A program made the translations under genes and the position numbers. A stretch of DNA of 64,000 bases, from the NCBI GenBank assembly GCA_025989215.1, contig JAPDNP010000002.1, positions 372,001 to 436,000 on the forward strand. The letters run 5' to 3'. The notes under the pieces are model-generated. The model worked only from the letters and a program-made list of their open reading frames with translations, was not told where the DNA came from and ran no database searches. This DNA is from Neisseriaceae bacterium JH1-16 (GTDB lineage Bacteria; Pseudomonadota; Gammaproteobacteria; Burkholderiales; Chromobacteriaceae). This document shows, in pieces, positions 17,692-26,730 of this stretch; within the stretch, counting starts at the first letter, position 1; every line of letters begins with the position of its first letter.

Positions 17692-17844
17692 TCACAGCAT
17701 GCAATGCACTACGGTTCACCTGCATTACGACCTATTTTACAGAACCAAACCACCATCAATATCACAGTTTATTCACTTTCTTATAGGCGCAGCTTTTCGA
17801 CTTGCTGAGTCTGTATTCACGCCTTATCAACCCATCGGCGCAAA

Positions 17845-18681
17845 CTAAACAACATATTCGACAAAGCCATCCTTACGACAAAAGCTTGCCAATGACACCC
17901 CTGCCATTCTTGCAATCTCGATCGCGAGGGAGGTTGGGGCCGATATCGTCGCCAGCATCGGAATATTCATGCGAGCCACCTTCCTGACAAGCTCATAGCT
18001 CGCGCGGCTGGACATGAAGACAAACCCATTGCGCATTTCCACACCTTGTAGCGCCAAGAAGCCAATTAGCTTATCTAGACCATTGTGCCTGCCGACATCT
18101 TCAAAAACCTTGATGATCTCGCCCTCAGCTGAGCACCAGGCCGCGGCATGCACCCCTCCTGTCACATGCATCAGCGATTGAAAGCCCGGCAAGCTGTGGC
18201 TGGCGCGCTCGATCATCAATGCGGACGGTACAATATTTTCTGGATATGCGGCAATCTTTCCGGGGCATAGGTCCAATAACTCAAGGCTTTCTATGCCACA
18301 AACACCGCAGCCGGTTCGGCCAGCCAGTGCCCTGCGCTTCGCTTTAAGCTCGAAGAAAGATTTCTGGGATATGGTCATCTGCACCTCAATGCCGGCACAT
18401 CCCTCCATCACCTCTAGCTCGAAAATCTCGGATGGTTTTTGAACAATCCCCTCGGTCAAGGAAAACCCAACCGCAAACTCTCGGAGATCCTTTGGCGTTG
18501 CCATCATCACCGCATGAGAGATTCCATTGAACACCAGTGCGACGGGGCACTCCTCCGCCACGTAGTCAGAATCGGCACGCTGCACCTCTGCGCGATGACG
18601 AACTATTTTCTGACAGACAAACCCCAGTCGATCTTCCAAACGGTTATCAAACACGACTTTCTCCTTGCGTAAAACTTTCAC
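17845..18681 (-). CDS. fdhD: FdhD, sulfurtransferase for formate dehydrogenase-type molybdoenzymes
   Basis: A 278-residue FdhD. It carries a persulphide from IscS to the bis-MGD cofactor and is needed for activity of FdhF-type enzymes. The conserved CxxC is in GRTGCGVCGIESL. Also seen are FNGISHAVMMATP, DLREFAVGFSLTEGI, TGGVHAAAWC, EDVGRHNGLDKLIG and SRASYELVRKVA. It follows bestrophin copy 2 by 46 bases and is probably in the same operon. The two YdeP-type molybdoenzymes in the window are the obvious clients, since the other molybdoenzyme (39.5-42.3 kb) uses a different cofactor type and its own XdhC. Confidence 0.95.
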   Translation of the reverse strand: MKVLRKEKVVFDNRLEDRLGFVCQKIVRHRAEVQRADSDYVAEECPVALVFNGISHAVMMATPKDLREFAVGFSLTEGIVQKPSEIFELEVMEGCAGIEVQMTISQKSFFELKAKRRALAGRTGCGVCGIESLELLDLCPGKIAAYPENIVPSALMIERASHSLPGFQSLMHVTGGVHAAAWCSAEGEIIKVFEDVGRHNGLDKLIGFLALQGVEMRNGFVFMSSRASYELVRKVARMNIPMLATISAPTSLAIEIARMAGVSLASFCRKDGFVEYVV

Positions 18682-18727
18682 TATCCACCCTGCATCGAAG
18701 ATGCAAGCAGCACGGCTGCCGTTAGCC

Positions 18728-19639
18728 TCAAACCAACTCGAACTTTTTGTTTGGCTTGATTGGATCGGGAATGGCCTGCCCGTTCAACTCCCGAACATTG
18801 CGTTCTATCGTTCTGGAAATCGAACTTAGCGGCAGGCCGTTTTGATTTCGGCTGAACGGATCGGCAATATCGCCGGCGATTGCCTCCAATGCCAGCAAAG
18901 TATACGAGATAAACACGGAAACAATTGGTGTTGCCGCACCGATAGAATCCACCAACCCAAATGGCAGGAGTATGCAGTAGCCATAGACCGTTCTATGCAA
19001 TAGCACGCTGTACGCAAACGGAATGGGAGTGGAAAAGATGCGTTCACAGCCTCCCGACATTTCCGATAGTTGGCTCAGTTGATTATCGATAAGCCAAACC
19101 TGCGTATCGCTCACGCCACCCTGCTTGCGCAACGCGAACAGGGACTTTCTCAATCTATCCAGAATCGCCATCGGCTTATTATTGACAGTCCGCAGCGTCT
19201 TCTCCTCCTCACCCAGCAGCAACGCCAAATCATCAGCAGCATCCGTGTTGCGCAGCATATGCTTTAGAGCATAGGGAAAGGCAATGATACGATTCAGGAA
19301 CAAGTCCTTCTCCACCGTGCCAGTGTCGCCGCAGCTAAGCCGCAGCGATGCCAGATTTCGAGTCGATACCAGAATGTGCCCCCACAGCTTGCGAGCCTCC
19401 CAATAGCGGTCGTAACTGGCATTGTTACGGAAGGCCAAAAAGATGGCCAACGCCACACCAGCCAGAGTGAAAGGGATGGTATTCAGGGGAACTTTCTCCC
19501 CAAATATTCTCCCATCGGTCATCAAGGCAACGATGCCAACAGCGAACATAAAGATGAGTTGCGGAACAATCATCCTGAGGACGGACCCATTCCAGACAAA
19601 CAGTAGCTTTAGCCAGTTTTTTTCTGAACGAATAATCAT
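18728..19639 (-). CDS. Bestrophin-family anion channel (copy 2)
   Basis: A 303-residue paralogue of the protein at 13123-14043. It shares MIIRSEKNWLKLLFVWNGSV, FLAFRNNASYDRYWEARKLWG, PIPFAYSVLLHRTVYGYC and EAIAGDIADPF. I start it at the ATG at 19639, to match the paralogue; an in-frame start at 19723 would add 28 residues, and neither has a good ribosome binding site. It leads an apparent operon with fdhD and is divergent from the MocR gene. The operator pair at 20027-20065 lies in the gap and could serve both directions. Having two bestrophins, one with cydAB and one with fdhD, suggests a function tied to this redox system. Confidence 0.88.
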   Translation of the reverse strand: MIIRSEKNWLKLLFVWNGSVLRMIVPQLIFMFAVGIVALMTDGRIFGEKVPLNTIPFTLAGVALAIFLAFRNNASYDRYWEARKLWGHILVSTRNLASLRLSCGDTGTVEKDLFLNRIIAFPYALKHMLRNTDAADDLALLLGEEEKTLRTVNNKPMAILDRLRKSLFALRKQGGVSDTQVWLIDNQLSQLSEMSGGCERIFSTPIPFAYSVLLHRTVYGYCILLPFGLVDSIGAATPIVSVFISYTLLALEAIAGDIADPFSRNQNGLPLSSISRTIERNVRELNGQAIPDPIKPNKKFELV

Positions 19640-20026
19640 ATTTGACCGATAGTTGCTAATAAACGCATCGCCATTTCGAAAGGGATTCAGCACCTGACGA
19701 ACCCTGGCACTGAGTTTTCGCATAGCCCGACAAAACTGAATGAGCCTCCATTTGGATACGAAGCCCCTCTAACACCCTAGGCACCCTACCGATAGAGTGC
19801 CAAGCTTTTGCCAGAGATTAGCTTCTTTTTCGGACGATCAGGGGGTACAGAATCGGCAACAGACAAAGAACACAGTACATCCCGCCTGGACATACCTCAA
19901 CAATAAATGTCAAAGACATATTTATGGCTTAATTTATTTTTTTGACATTTCATGCACAAAAAAACGGCGCAGTGCTCATGCAAGAAGGGAGAAAAGGCGC
20001 CACCGACTCCGTCAAACTGCTGCAAG

Positions 20027-20065
20027 AACTGTACTCTTCTATATTGATTAGAACTGTGCTCTTTC
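20027..20065 (+). promoter_or_regulatory. MocR-type operator B (two direct repeats)
   Basis: AACTGTACTCTTCT at 20027-20040 and AACTGTGCTCTTTC at 20052-20065, 25 bp apart, 115-153 bases before the MocR start. This is the best match of the set and is likely the autoregulatory site, shared with the divergent bestrophin-fdhD operon. Confidence 0.75.
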
Positions 20066-20179
20066 CACCGCAACGACCCCAGTAAGCTCATTCGCCATAC
20101 GGGGGAGACCCCGATCCACGCCGGATTGGCGTTGATTGGTGTCAACAAATACGCTGATGAGCAGAACGAAAGTACAGAT

Positions 20180-21619
20180 ATGAATCTCTATGAGAAGCTG
20201 GCAGATGAAATCGAGGAATTAGTCCGTGGCGGCGTGCTCTTGCCTGGAGAGCGGGTCCCCTCGGTTCGTCAAATGAGCCAACACCGTAGAATCAGCATTA
20301 CCACGGTGATCCGCGCTTACGTGCTGCTCGAAAGCAGAGGGGTTCTGGAAAGCCGCCCGCAATCCGGTTATTTTGTTCGACAAAAGCCATCACCGGAAAA
20401 CAAGGCGAGAATGGCACCGCCCCCGCCCCTGCAGAAAACCCATCCGCTCCCCATCTCAACGCAAGTCGATATGAGTCGACTCGTCCTGTCGACGTTGCGC
20501 TCAATCAATAGCCACGAGGCCGTACCCCTGGGATCGCCATATCCGGATGCCAGTCCGTTTCCTTTGCAGCGAATCAGCAAGTACGCAAACATCATCGTCA
20601 GGAGACACAACCACTGGAGCGTGCTCGACGATCTACCGCCGGGTAATCCGCACCTGATTCGCCAGATTGCCCGTCGCTATATGGAAAACGGTCAATCCGC
20701 CGACCCCAGCGAGATCATCATCACCGTTGGCGCCACGGAGGCCCTAAACCTGTGCCTGCAAGCCGTTGCCAAGCCTGGCGACACGATCGCTGTCGAATCG
20801 CCGACCTACTACGCTTTTCTTCATGCCATTGAGAGGCTGGGGATGCGCGCGCTTGAGGTGCCGACCCACCCGCGCGAAGGAATCGACATCGAGGCGCTGG
20901 CCGCAATCATGGATTCTCAGCCGATTGCCGCATGCATGGTGATGCCCAACTTCCAGAATCCCTTGGGCTTTCAGATGCCTGAGAACAGGAAGATCGAACT
21001 CGTCCGAGTTCTAAGCGAGAGGCAGATACCGGTCATAGAGAATGCCATTTACAACGAACTCTACTACGGGGAGTCGCACCCCACTTCTTTGAAGAGCTAC
21101 GACTCCACCGGCCTGGTGCTGCACTGTTCGTCTTTCTCAAAGACTCTCTCTTCGGCGTATCGGGTAGGCTGGGCCATGCCGGGAAAATATCGAGACCTGG
21201 TCGAGAAGTACAAATTTCTCAACACGCTGACGACATCGTCGATACCACAACTGGCCATCGCCGAATACTTGATTCAGGATGGCTACGACCATCATCTACG
21301 ACGGATCAGAAAGTCCTACGCGCAGCAGGCAAGCATCATGACGGCGATGGTGCAACGCTTCTTCCCGGCGGGGACCATCACATCCCAGCCGATGGGGGGC
21401 TATGTTCTGTGGGTTGAACTACCGGAATGGATTGATTCGATGAAGCTTTATCATCTTGCACTGGAGCGAAAAATCACCATCGGCCCCGGCTACATGTTCT
21501 CCACGACCGATGCCTATCGTAGCTGTATCCGCTTGAATTACAGCTACCCGTGGACCGCCGCGATTGAGGCCGCGCTGATCACCGTTGGGCAGCTCGCTGC
21601 AAGCTGCGAGCTGTCCTGA
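20180..21619 (+). CDS. MocR-family transcription regulator (GntR HTH fused to aminotransferase domain)
   Basis: A 479-residue regulator. Residues 1-70 form a GntR winged helix: MNLYEKLADEIEELVRGG, GERVPSVRQMSQHRRISITTV, AYVLLESRGVLESRPQSGYFV. A linker then leads to a fold-type I aminotransferase domain that binds PLP, with GATEALNLCLQAV, the Lys in SSFSKTLSSAYRVGWA and PMGGYVLWVELP. MocR proteins bind direct repeats and change shape when a ligand meets PLP; the ligand here cannot be read from sequence. ATG 20180 fits the family start; an upstream TTG at 20126 is less likely. Operator-like repeats sit upstream of it and of five neighbouring units, so it is proposed as their regulator. Confidence 0.9.
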   Translation: MNLYEKLADEIEELVRGGVLLPGERVPSVRQMSQHRRISITTVIRAYVLLESRGVLESRPQSGYFVRQKPSPENKARMAPPPPLQKTHPLPISTQVDMSRLVLSTLRSINSHEAVPLGSPYPDASPFPLQRISKYANIIVRRHNHWSVLDDLPPGNPHLIRQIARRYMENGQSADPSEIIITVGATEALNLCLQAVAKPGDTIAVESPTYYAFLHAIERLGMRALEVPTHPREGIDIEALAAIMDSQPIAACMVMPNFQNPLGFQMPENRKIELVRVLSERQIPVIENAIYNELYYGESHPTSLKSYDSTGLVLHCSSFSKTLSSAYRVGWAMPGKYRDLVEKYKFLNTLTTSSIPQLAIAEYLIQDGYDHHLRRIRKSYAQQASIMTAMVQRFFPAGTITSQPMGGYVLWVELPEWIDSMKLYHLALERKITIGPGYMFSTTDAYRSCIRLNYSYPWTAAIEAALITVGQLAASCELS

Positions 21620-21670
21620 ATCCGTCGACCGACGACCTGGAAGCACCAGCGCCGTCATCGGCGGGGAAAA

Positions 21671-22744
21671 TCAGCCACCGACCAGCGACATCCTCACGGT
21701 CGGATAGACCTTTTTGGCGGGGTCTTTGTAGCGTTCGTCGCGGAGCTCCGAATAGTGGTCTCCGCGTTTTCTCCAGGCGGAGCGGATGGTTTCGGCCAAC
21801 ACCTCGGGCGCGGCGTCCTCCCCGAGCCAGGGGCGCAGATCCAGCGACTCGGTGGCAAACAGGCACATGAACAGCTTGCCATCCGCCGATACCCTCGCCC
21901 TGGTGCAGTCGCCACAGAAAGGTTCAGACACACTGGAGATGAAACCAACCTCGCCCGCACCATCCACATAACGATAGCAATGCGCCGTATCGCTGGCGCG
22001 CTGCTGCGCGACGGCAACCAGGCGATGCTCCTGTTCGATCCTGGCTCGGACCAGGTCCGAGGTCATCACCCCCGAGTCGCTCCAGTAGTTGGCGCCGCCG
22101 ACATCCATGTACTCGATGAAGCGGACAGTCACGCCAGAATGTCGGAAATGATTCACGATCGGCATGATCTGGCTGTCGTTCATGCCCTTCTGCACCACCG
22201 TATTGACCTTCACGGGCGACAGGCCGACCCGTTGCGCGGCCTCGATGCCTTTCAGCACGACACTCACGGGGACGCCCACATCGTTCATTTTCATGAAGAT
22301 ATCGTTATCCAGGCTATCCAGGCTGACCGTGACCCTCTCCAGGCCGGCATCCTTGAGCGCCTGCGCCTTCGACGCCAGCAGCGTGCCGTTGGTCGTCATC
22401 GAGATGGAGACGCGCTTGCCACTCTGGGTAGTCAGCCTGGCCAGCGACTCGATCAAATGCTCGATGTTTTTTCTCAGCAAGGGCTCGCCACCGGTAATGC
22501 GGATTTTCTCCGCCCCCAGGGCGACAAAACCCCGAGCCAGTTTGAGCATCTCATCGAATGACATCAATTGGGAATGTTTCAGAAACGGATAGTCTTTGGT
22601 AAACACATCCTTCGGCATGCAATAGGGGCAGCGGAAATTGCACTTGTCGATCACCGAAAGCCGCAGATCTTTCAATGGGCGCTGCAGCGAATCAAGCGTC
22701 TCCACATAATGTGGATAGGTTGCTTCATCTTTTGTCAGCCACAT
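21671..22744 (-). CDS. moaA: GTP 3',8-cyclase MoaA (molybdopterin synthesis)
   Basis: A 357-residue radical SAM enzyme for the first step of molybdenum cofactor synthesis (GTP to 3',8-cyclo-GTP). The SAM cluster motif is CNFRCPYC, the C-terminal cluster uses CGDCTRARVSADGKLFMCLF, and the protein ends in the required Gly-Gly. Also visible is KIRITGGEPLLRK. The ATG at 22744 has GGGAGAG six bases upstream; an upstream in-frame start at 22795 has none. It converges with the MocR gene. A MocR-type operator pair lies 116-154 bases upstream. A moaA without other moa genes beside it suggests it is a second copy that boosts cofactor supply for the local molybdoenzyme. Confidence 0.95.
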   Translation of the reverse strand: MWLTKDEATYPHYVETLDSLQRPLKDLRLSVIDKCNFRCPYCMPKDVFTKDYPFLKHSQLMSFDEMLKLARGFVALGAEKIRITGGEPLLRKNIEHLIESLARLTTQSGKRVSISMTTNGTLLASKAQALKDAGLERVTVSLDSLDNDIFMKMNDVGVPVSVVLKGIEAAQRVGLSPVKVNTVVQKGMNDSQIMPIVNHFRHSGVTVRFIEYMDVGGANYWSDSGVMTSDLVRARIEQEHRLVAVAQQRASDTAHCYRYVDGAGEVGFISSVSEPFCGDCTRARVSADGKLFMCLFATESLDLRPWLGEDAAPEVLAETIRSAWRKRGDHYSELRDERYKDPAKKVYPTVRMSLVGG

Positions 22745-22859
22745 CGATCTCTCCCGGCATTTGACTGAATCAGAAAACGGCTGCCTTTCAGACACTGCAA
22801 TGAACTACACCACCGTTCAGCCAACCGTTGCACCCACTATAGTCGCGCCAGGCACACGA

Positions 22860-22898
22860 CAGCCATTACAGTCAATCGCAATCATCAAGAATACAGTT
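22860..22898 (-). promoter_or_regulatory. MocR-type operator E (upstream of moaA)
   Basis: On the minus strand AACTGTATTCTTGA (22885-22898) and the weaker GACTGTAATGGCTG (22860-22873), again 25 bp apart. The distance to the moaA start is the same as at the MocR gene. Confidence 0.6.
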
Positions 22899-23002
22899 CA
22901 GCCAAGGGGCGGCAACCCATGGGCGCCTCATCAGCGACTCATCCGTTAAGCAATCGCGCCTGGCGACCCCAGTCATTTGGCATGCCACTTTAAACGATGC
23001 AC

Positions 23003-23314
23003 TCACTCCAAACGCGGGGACTCATTAGCGTACAAGCCAAATAGATCGCGGCACAGCATCGCCCCGCTCTCGGTCAGGCATGCCGAACCCAGGCCGTCCT
23101 CAGGGATGTCCACCGATACCAGACCTTCGTCTTCCAGCAGGGTCAGATAGCGCCGCAGCGAACTCATCCGGACATTCGCCTGCTTGCACAGACGGGCCAG
23201 CGACCAAGGGCGATCCTTGTCCTCCGTTCTTGCCCGCCACAGTTGCGCCAGAATCGCGACCATGGCCTGGTCCAATTCGTCGATCGGGTAAAGCGCTTGC
23301 TGATTACTGTCCAT
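23003..23314 (-). CDS. Small winged-helix transcription regulator
   Basis: A 103-residue protein with an ArsR/MarR-like helix-turn-helix: SLARLCKQANVRMSSLRRYLTLLEDEGLVSVDI is a recognition helix followed by a wing. There is no obvious metal-binding motif; the two Cys residues are separated and lie in different elements. ATG 23314 is preferred over the GTG directly before it because AAGGA is eight bases upstream. It follows the chemoreceptor gene by 50 bases on the same strand and is 258 bases before moaA. Its targets are unknown. The position suggests a second, local regulator of the molybdoenzyme system. Confidence 0.75.
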   Translation of the reverse strand: MDSNQQALYPIDELDQAMVAILAQLWRARTEDKDRPWSLARLCKQANVRMSSLRRYLTLLEDEGLVSVDIPEDGLGSACLTESGAMLCRDLFGLYANESPRLE

Positions 23315-23364
23315 CACTCGATTCCTTCATCCATTTCCAAAATCCACATACCTCAGCAATCGGG

Positions 23365-25000
23365 CTAGACGGTGTAGTTCGACAACGCCGCCAATTGTTT
23401 TCTTGCCAGCTCGTCAAGCTGGCCGGCGCTCTGCGCGGTCTGCTTCGCAGCCTCGCTGGCCTCTTCAGCCATCTGCGCGATGCGCTCTATTTCGTGGGCA
23501 ATATTGTTGCTCGCTACGCCCTGCTCCCGAATCGACTGCGTGATTTCGCTGACCATCAGCGTGGTGTTGGCCGAAGCCGAACCGATCTGCCGGATCGCCT
23601 TATTGGCGTTATCCGCCCGGCCCACGCCATGCGTGACCCTCTTCTCCGCCGAGTGCATTCTTCCAGTTGCCTCGGTCGAGTGCCGATGCATCGCGTCAAT
23701 GGTGGCGGCAATCACCTGCGTGGACGCGGTGGTCCGTTCGGCCAACTTGCGCACCTCGTCAGCCACCACGGCAAAGCCGCGGCCCTGTTCGCCAGCCCTA
23801 GCCGCCTCGATCGCGGCATTGAGCGCCAACAGATTGGTCTGCTCGGCCACCTCTTTGATCACAGAGACAACGCTACCGACCTGCGCACTCTGGCTTTCCA
23901 GCTGCCGGATGCTCTCCGCCGCCGAGCTCACTTCGTTGGAAATTTCATAGATATCCAGGATGGTCTGCCCGATGGTCGCCGAACCAGTGCTGGCCAGCGC
24001 CCCGGAGTTCTCCGCCAAGCCATGCGCCTCGTCGGCATGGTCGGCCACATGGGCGACGCTTACGCTCATCTGCTCGACCGTGGCCGCCACATTGGAAGAC
24101 GCCTGACTCTGCAGATGAGCAATCCCGGCCACCTGCTGCGAGGTTCCGGTCAGTGCTGCGGCCGAGCCGGCGACAGCCTGAGCGCTCTGACGCAGCTCCT
24201 GCAGGCTGCTCTGCAGGTGGGCGAGCAGCTTGTTGAAGGCGATGGCAGCCAGACCGATTTCATCGTGCCTTTTGACGGTAGCTCGGCGAGTGAAGTCGAG
24301 CGACTGGTTGACTGTCTCCAGCGTCTTGCGCATCTCATTCAGCGAGCCGCGGATATCGCTGATCAGCAGCACTGCCAGGGCTGCGACCAGCGCCAGGGCC
24401 ACGCCTATCGTGCCGACACCGAGCCACAGCGCGCTTTGGTAAGCGGCTTTGTTGACCTTGTCGAGGCTTTCCACCTGTTGGGTCTTGTACGCAAAATGCG
24501 CATTGATCGCCTGGTAGGCCGCAATGCGCATTGATCGCCTGGTAGGCCGCGCGGCCCTTGATGACCAGATCGGGCAGCACCTGCTTTGCAAAGTCTTGCC
24601 CGCGCGCGGCCAACAGCGAGATAGCTTGCTCTCGCGAGGCGCTATAGGCATTCAGTGCCGAACGATCCGCCTGAAGCAGTTCCCGATCCGAGCCATCCGA
24701 TGCGAAGCTCCCCTCGTAGCGATCGAGCAATGCCTGATTCTTTCGGCTCAGTGCTTCCAGCTCTTTCTGGTAGCTGGCGGTCGACGTCGTGTTCAGCAAC
24801 GCCTGGTACAGCGAAATCCGTTGCAGCGAGAAATTGTCCTTGATGTCGTTCAGCGTGCTGAGCCCCGGCATCACATTGCGATGGACGTAATCGAAGCGCT
24901 GCTGCGCCTGCTGCAAGCTCCACACCCCGATGGCCCCCACAACCGCCATGGCCAGCAAGGCCAGCGACAAGGTGATCGTCAATCGTTTTGTCAGCGTCAT
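23365..25000 (-). pseudogene. Methyl-accepting chemotaxis protein, broken by a 28-bp tandem duplication
   Basis: Two overlapping frames make one receptor. The first (from ATG 25000) gives MTLTKRLTITLSLALLAMAVVGAIGVW, the first membrane helix, and a 4HB_MCP ligand domain up to [11 protein letters not shown]. The second resumes at [17 protein letters not shown] and holds the second helix ([20 protein letters not shown]), a HAMP domain and the signalling hairpin ([38 protein letters not shown]). The exact repeat at 24495-24550 shifts the frame by one. Removing one unit restores an uninterrupted protein of about 535 residues. It may therefore be a reversible off state rather than a dead gene. An operator pair lies about 300 bases upstream. 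Confidence 0.88.
24495..24550. repeat. 28-bp perfect tandem duplication inside the chemoreceptor gene
   Basis: Copies at 24495-24522 and 24523-24550 are identical, each starting AATGCGCATTGATCGCC and ending GGTAGGCCGC. Twenty-eight is not a multiple of three, so one extra copy causes the frameshift. Confidence 0.95.
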
Positions 25001-25695
25001 GTTTTTCTCTTCCCCCGTCTCGTCCAATTAAAACGATTCGAGACGTCGAATGCTGTTTGAAGTCTTGGTTGGCTATTGCCAGATTCGGCATTGCATATGA
25101 AAAGAACGGCGGCATTGAGCCGCCGCGGTGATTCGGGGTGTTCACCAAAAAATGAGTGCACGAGAAAAATCATCTGGGGGGAATGATTTTTCATGGAGTT
25201 ACCTGATAAGCAGTTCCTTTCAAAAACAGTAATCGTGTTCTACTGGGGGACTTGCATGCATGCCCGTGAAGATTAGCAAATCTTCCGGTAACGGGAGAGC
25301 ACAGTTCTTCTGGTTGCCGTGCAGTACAGCTGTACTTTCGATCCCAGGCATTGTTCGTCAACCATAACTACCGAATGGTTTTAATAAATCACCTCACTGA
25401 AATTATCCTTGTGTCACGAGCTTAAATGGTAATTAGCCAGACATTATGGCGGCATTGCTGCGTCTATTTTTCCCGCCAAGAAAGAGCGTTTAACGGATTG
25501 CTACTACTGATGATTTTCCGAACCTAACGTTAGGACGAATGCGACTGCTTGACCGAACGCCTCCCTCTCTGCCGGACAATAAAAAAACGTCAGGCCGCAG
25601 TAGCCGAACCGATTGTCGCCAGGCGGGGTGGGAGCAAAACCCACTCTTTGCCTACCAAAGCGACGACAGGTTGGTGCTAGTTCAGCCTGATCGGA
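25001..25695. other. Long leader between cydB (operon 2) and the chemoreceptor gene
   Basis: About 700 bp, AT-richer than the flanking genes, with no protein-like frame. It contains the operator pair at 25293-25331 and a run of short dyads. The rest may be an untranslated leader of the chemoreceptor gene. Confidence 0.5.
25293..25331 (-). promoter_or_regulatory. MocR-type operator C (upstream of chemoreceptor)
   Basis: On the minus strand AGCTGTACTGCACG (25318-25331) and AACTGTGCTCTCCC (25293-25306), 25 bp apart. The first is part of the perfect 14-bp palindrome AGTACAGCTGTACT at 25323-25336. Confidence 0.65.
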
Positions 25696-26682
25696 TCAGT
25701 GCTTGACCGGCACCACCTTGCCTCTGAACAGGTGGTACTGATACAGGTTGTAGCCCACCATGATCGGCAGCACGATGCCGATGCCGAACAGCATGAAGGT
25801 CAACGTTGCGCTGTCGGATGCCGCCTCGGCCACCGACAGCTTGCCCGGCACGATCCACGGGAACAGGCTGATCACCAGGCCGGCGAAGGAAACGATGAAC
25901 AGGATGGTCGAGCCGATGAACGGACCATGCTCGCCGCGCATGTGGATCGAATAGAGGATGTAGACGAAGGCCAGCGCCGCCACCACGCCAAGCGCGATCA
26001 GGACATGGAAGACGCCGCTGTCCTGCCATTGCGAGAGGCCGACCGGGCTGAAGTGCAACGTGCCCAGCGACACCACGATGGCGGCCAGCACGGTGGTGCA
26101 GACCGAGATGACCGCATCGCGACGCGCAGTGCTCTCGATACGCCCGGTGGTCTTCTTCACCAGCCAGGTCGCCCCGAGCAGGCTATAGCCGGACACAACG
26201 CCGATGGCAGTCACGGCGATGAAGCCCAGGCTCTCGGCGCCCGGGATGAAGCCGGTGAGCACCTTGCCCAGCACGATCCCCTGCGAGATGGCGGCCAGCA
26301 GGCTGCCCAGGCCGAATACGCGGTCCCAGAACGTCTTGCTCGTGTGGGCTGCATGACGGAACTCGATGGACGCGCCGCGCATGATGAAGCTGGCGATCAG
26401 CACCATGATCGGCACGTAGAGGTCCGACAGGATCATGGCGTAGGCGGCCGGGAAGGCGCCGAACAGCGCCCCACCGAGCGCGACCAGCCAGGTTTCGTTG
26501 GCGTCCCAGACATGGCCGATCGACTGGATCATCAGGTCGCGATCCTCTTCGCGCGAGCGGAACAGCGACAGGATGCCGACGCCAAGGTCGAAACCATCCG
26601 TGACGACGTAAAGCAGAAGCATCAGACCGATCAGGCCGAACCAAGCGTGGCTGAGCAGGTCCTGGGTTGAGGTAGGAGTCAT
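25696..26682 (-). CDS. cydB: Cytochrome bd-type quinol oxidase subunit II (operon 2)
   Basis: A 328-residue subunit II with YVVTDGFDLGVGILSLF, VWDANETWLVALGGALFGAFPAAYA and the end LYQYHLFRGKV. It is only distantly like the copy at 14116-15126 and much higher in GC. It starts 48 bases after the cydA stop and is the last gene of a ydeP-cydA-cydB unit. It acts with CydA in the inner membrane as a quinol:O2 oxidoreductase. No CydX or DUF2474 frame was found after it. Confidence 0.95.
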   Translation of the reverse strand: MTPTSTQDLLSHAWFGLIGLMLLLYVVTDGFDLGVGILSLFRSREEDRDLMIQSIGHVWDANETWLVALGGALFGAFPAAYAMILSDLYVPIMVLIASFIMRGASIEFRHAAHTSKTFWDRVFGLGSLLAAISQGIVLGKVLTGFIPGAESLGFIAVTAIGVVSGYSLLGATWLVKKTTGRIESTARRDAVISVCTTVLAAIVVSLGTLHFSPVGLSQWQDSGVFHVLIALGVVAALAFVYILYSIHMRGEHGPFIGSTILFIVSFAGLVISLFPWIVPGKLSVAEAASDSATLTFMLFGIGIVLPIMVGYNLYQYHLFRGKVVPVKH

Positions 26683-26730
26683 GATTAGGGTGCCTGAACG
26701 TGAGTGAATGGATAGCTCATAAGGGGCGAA

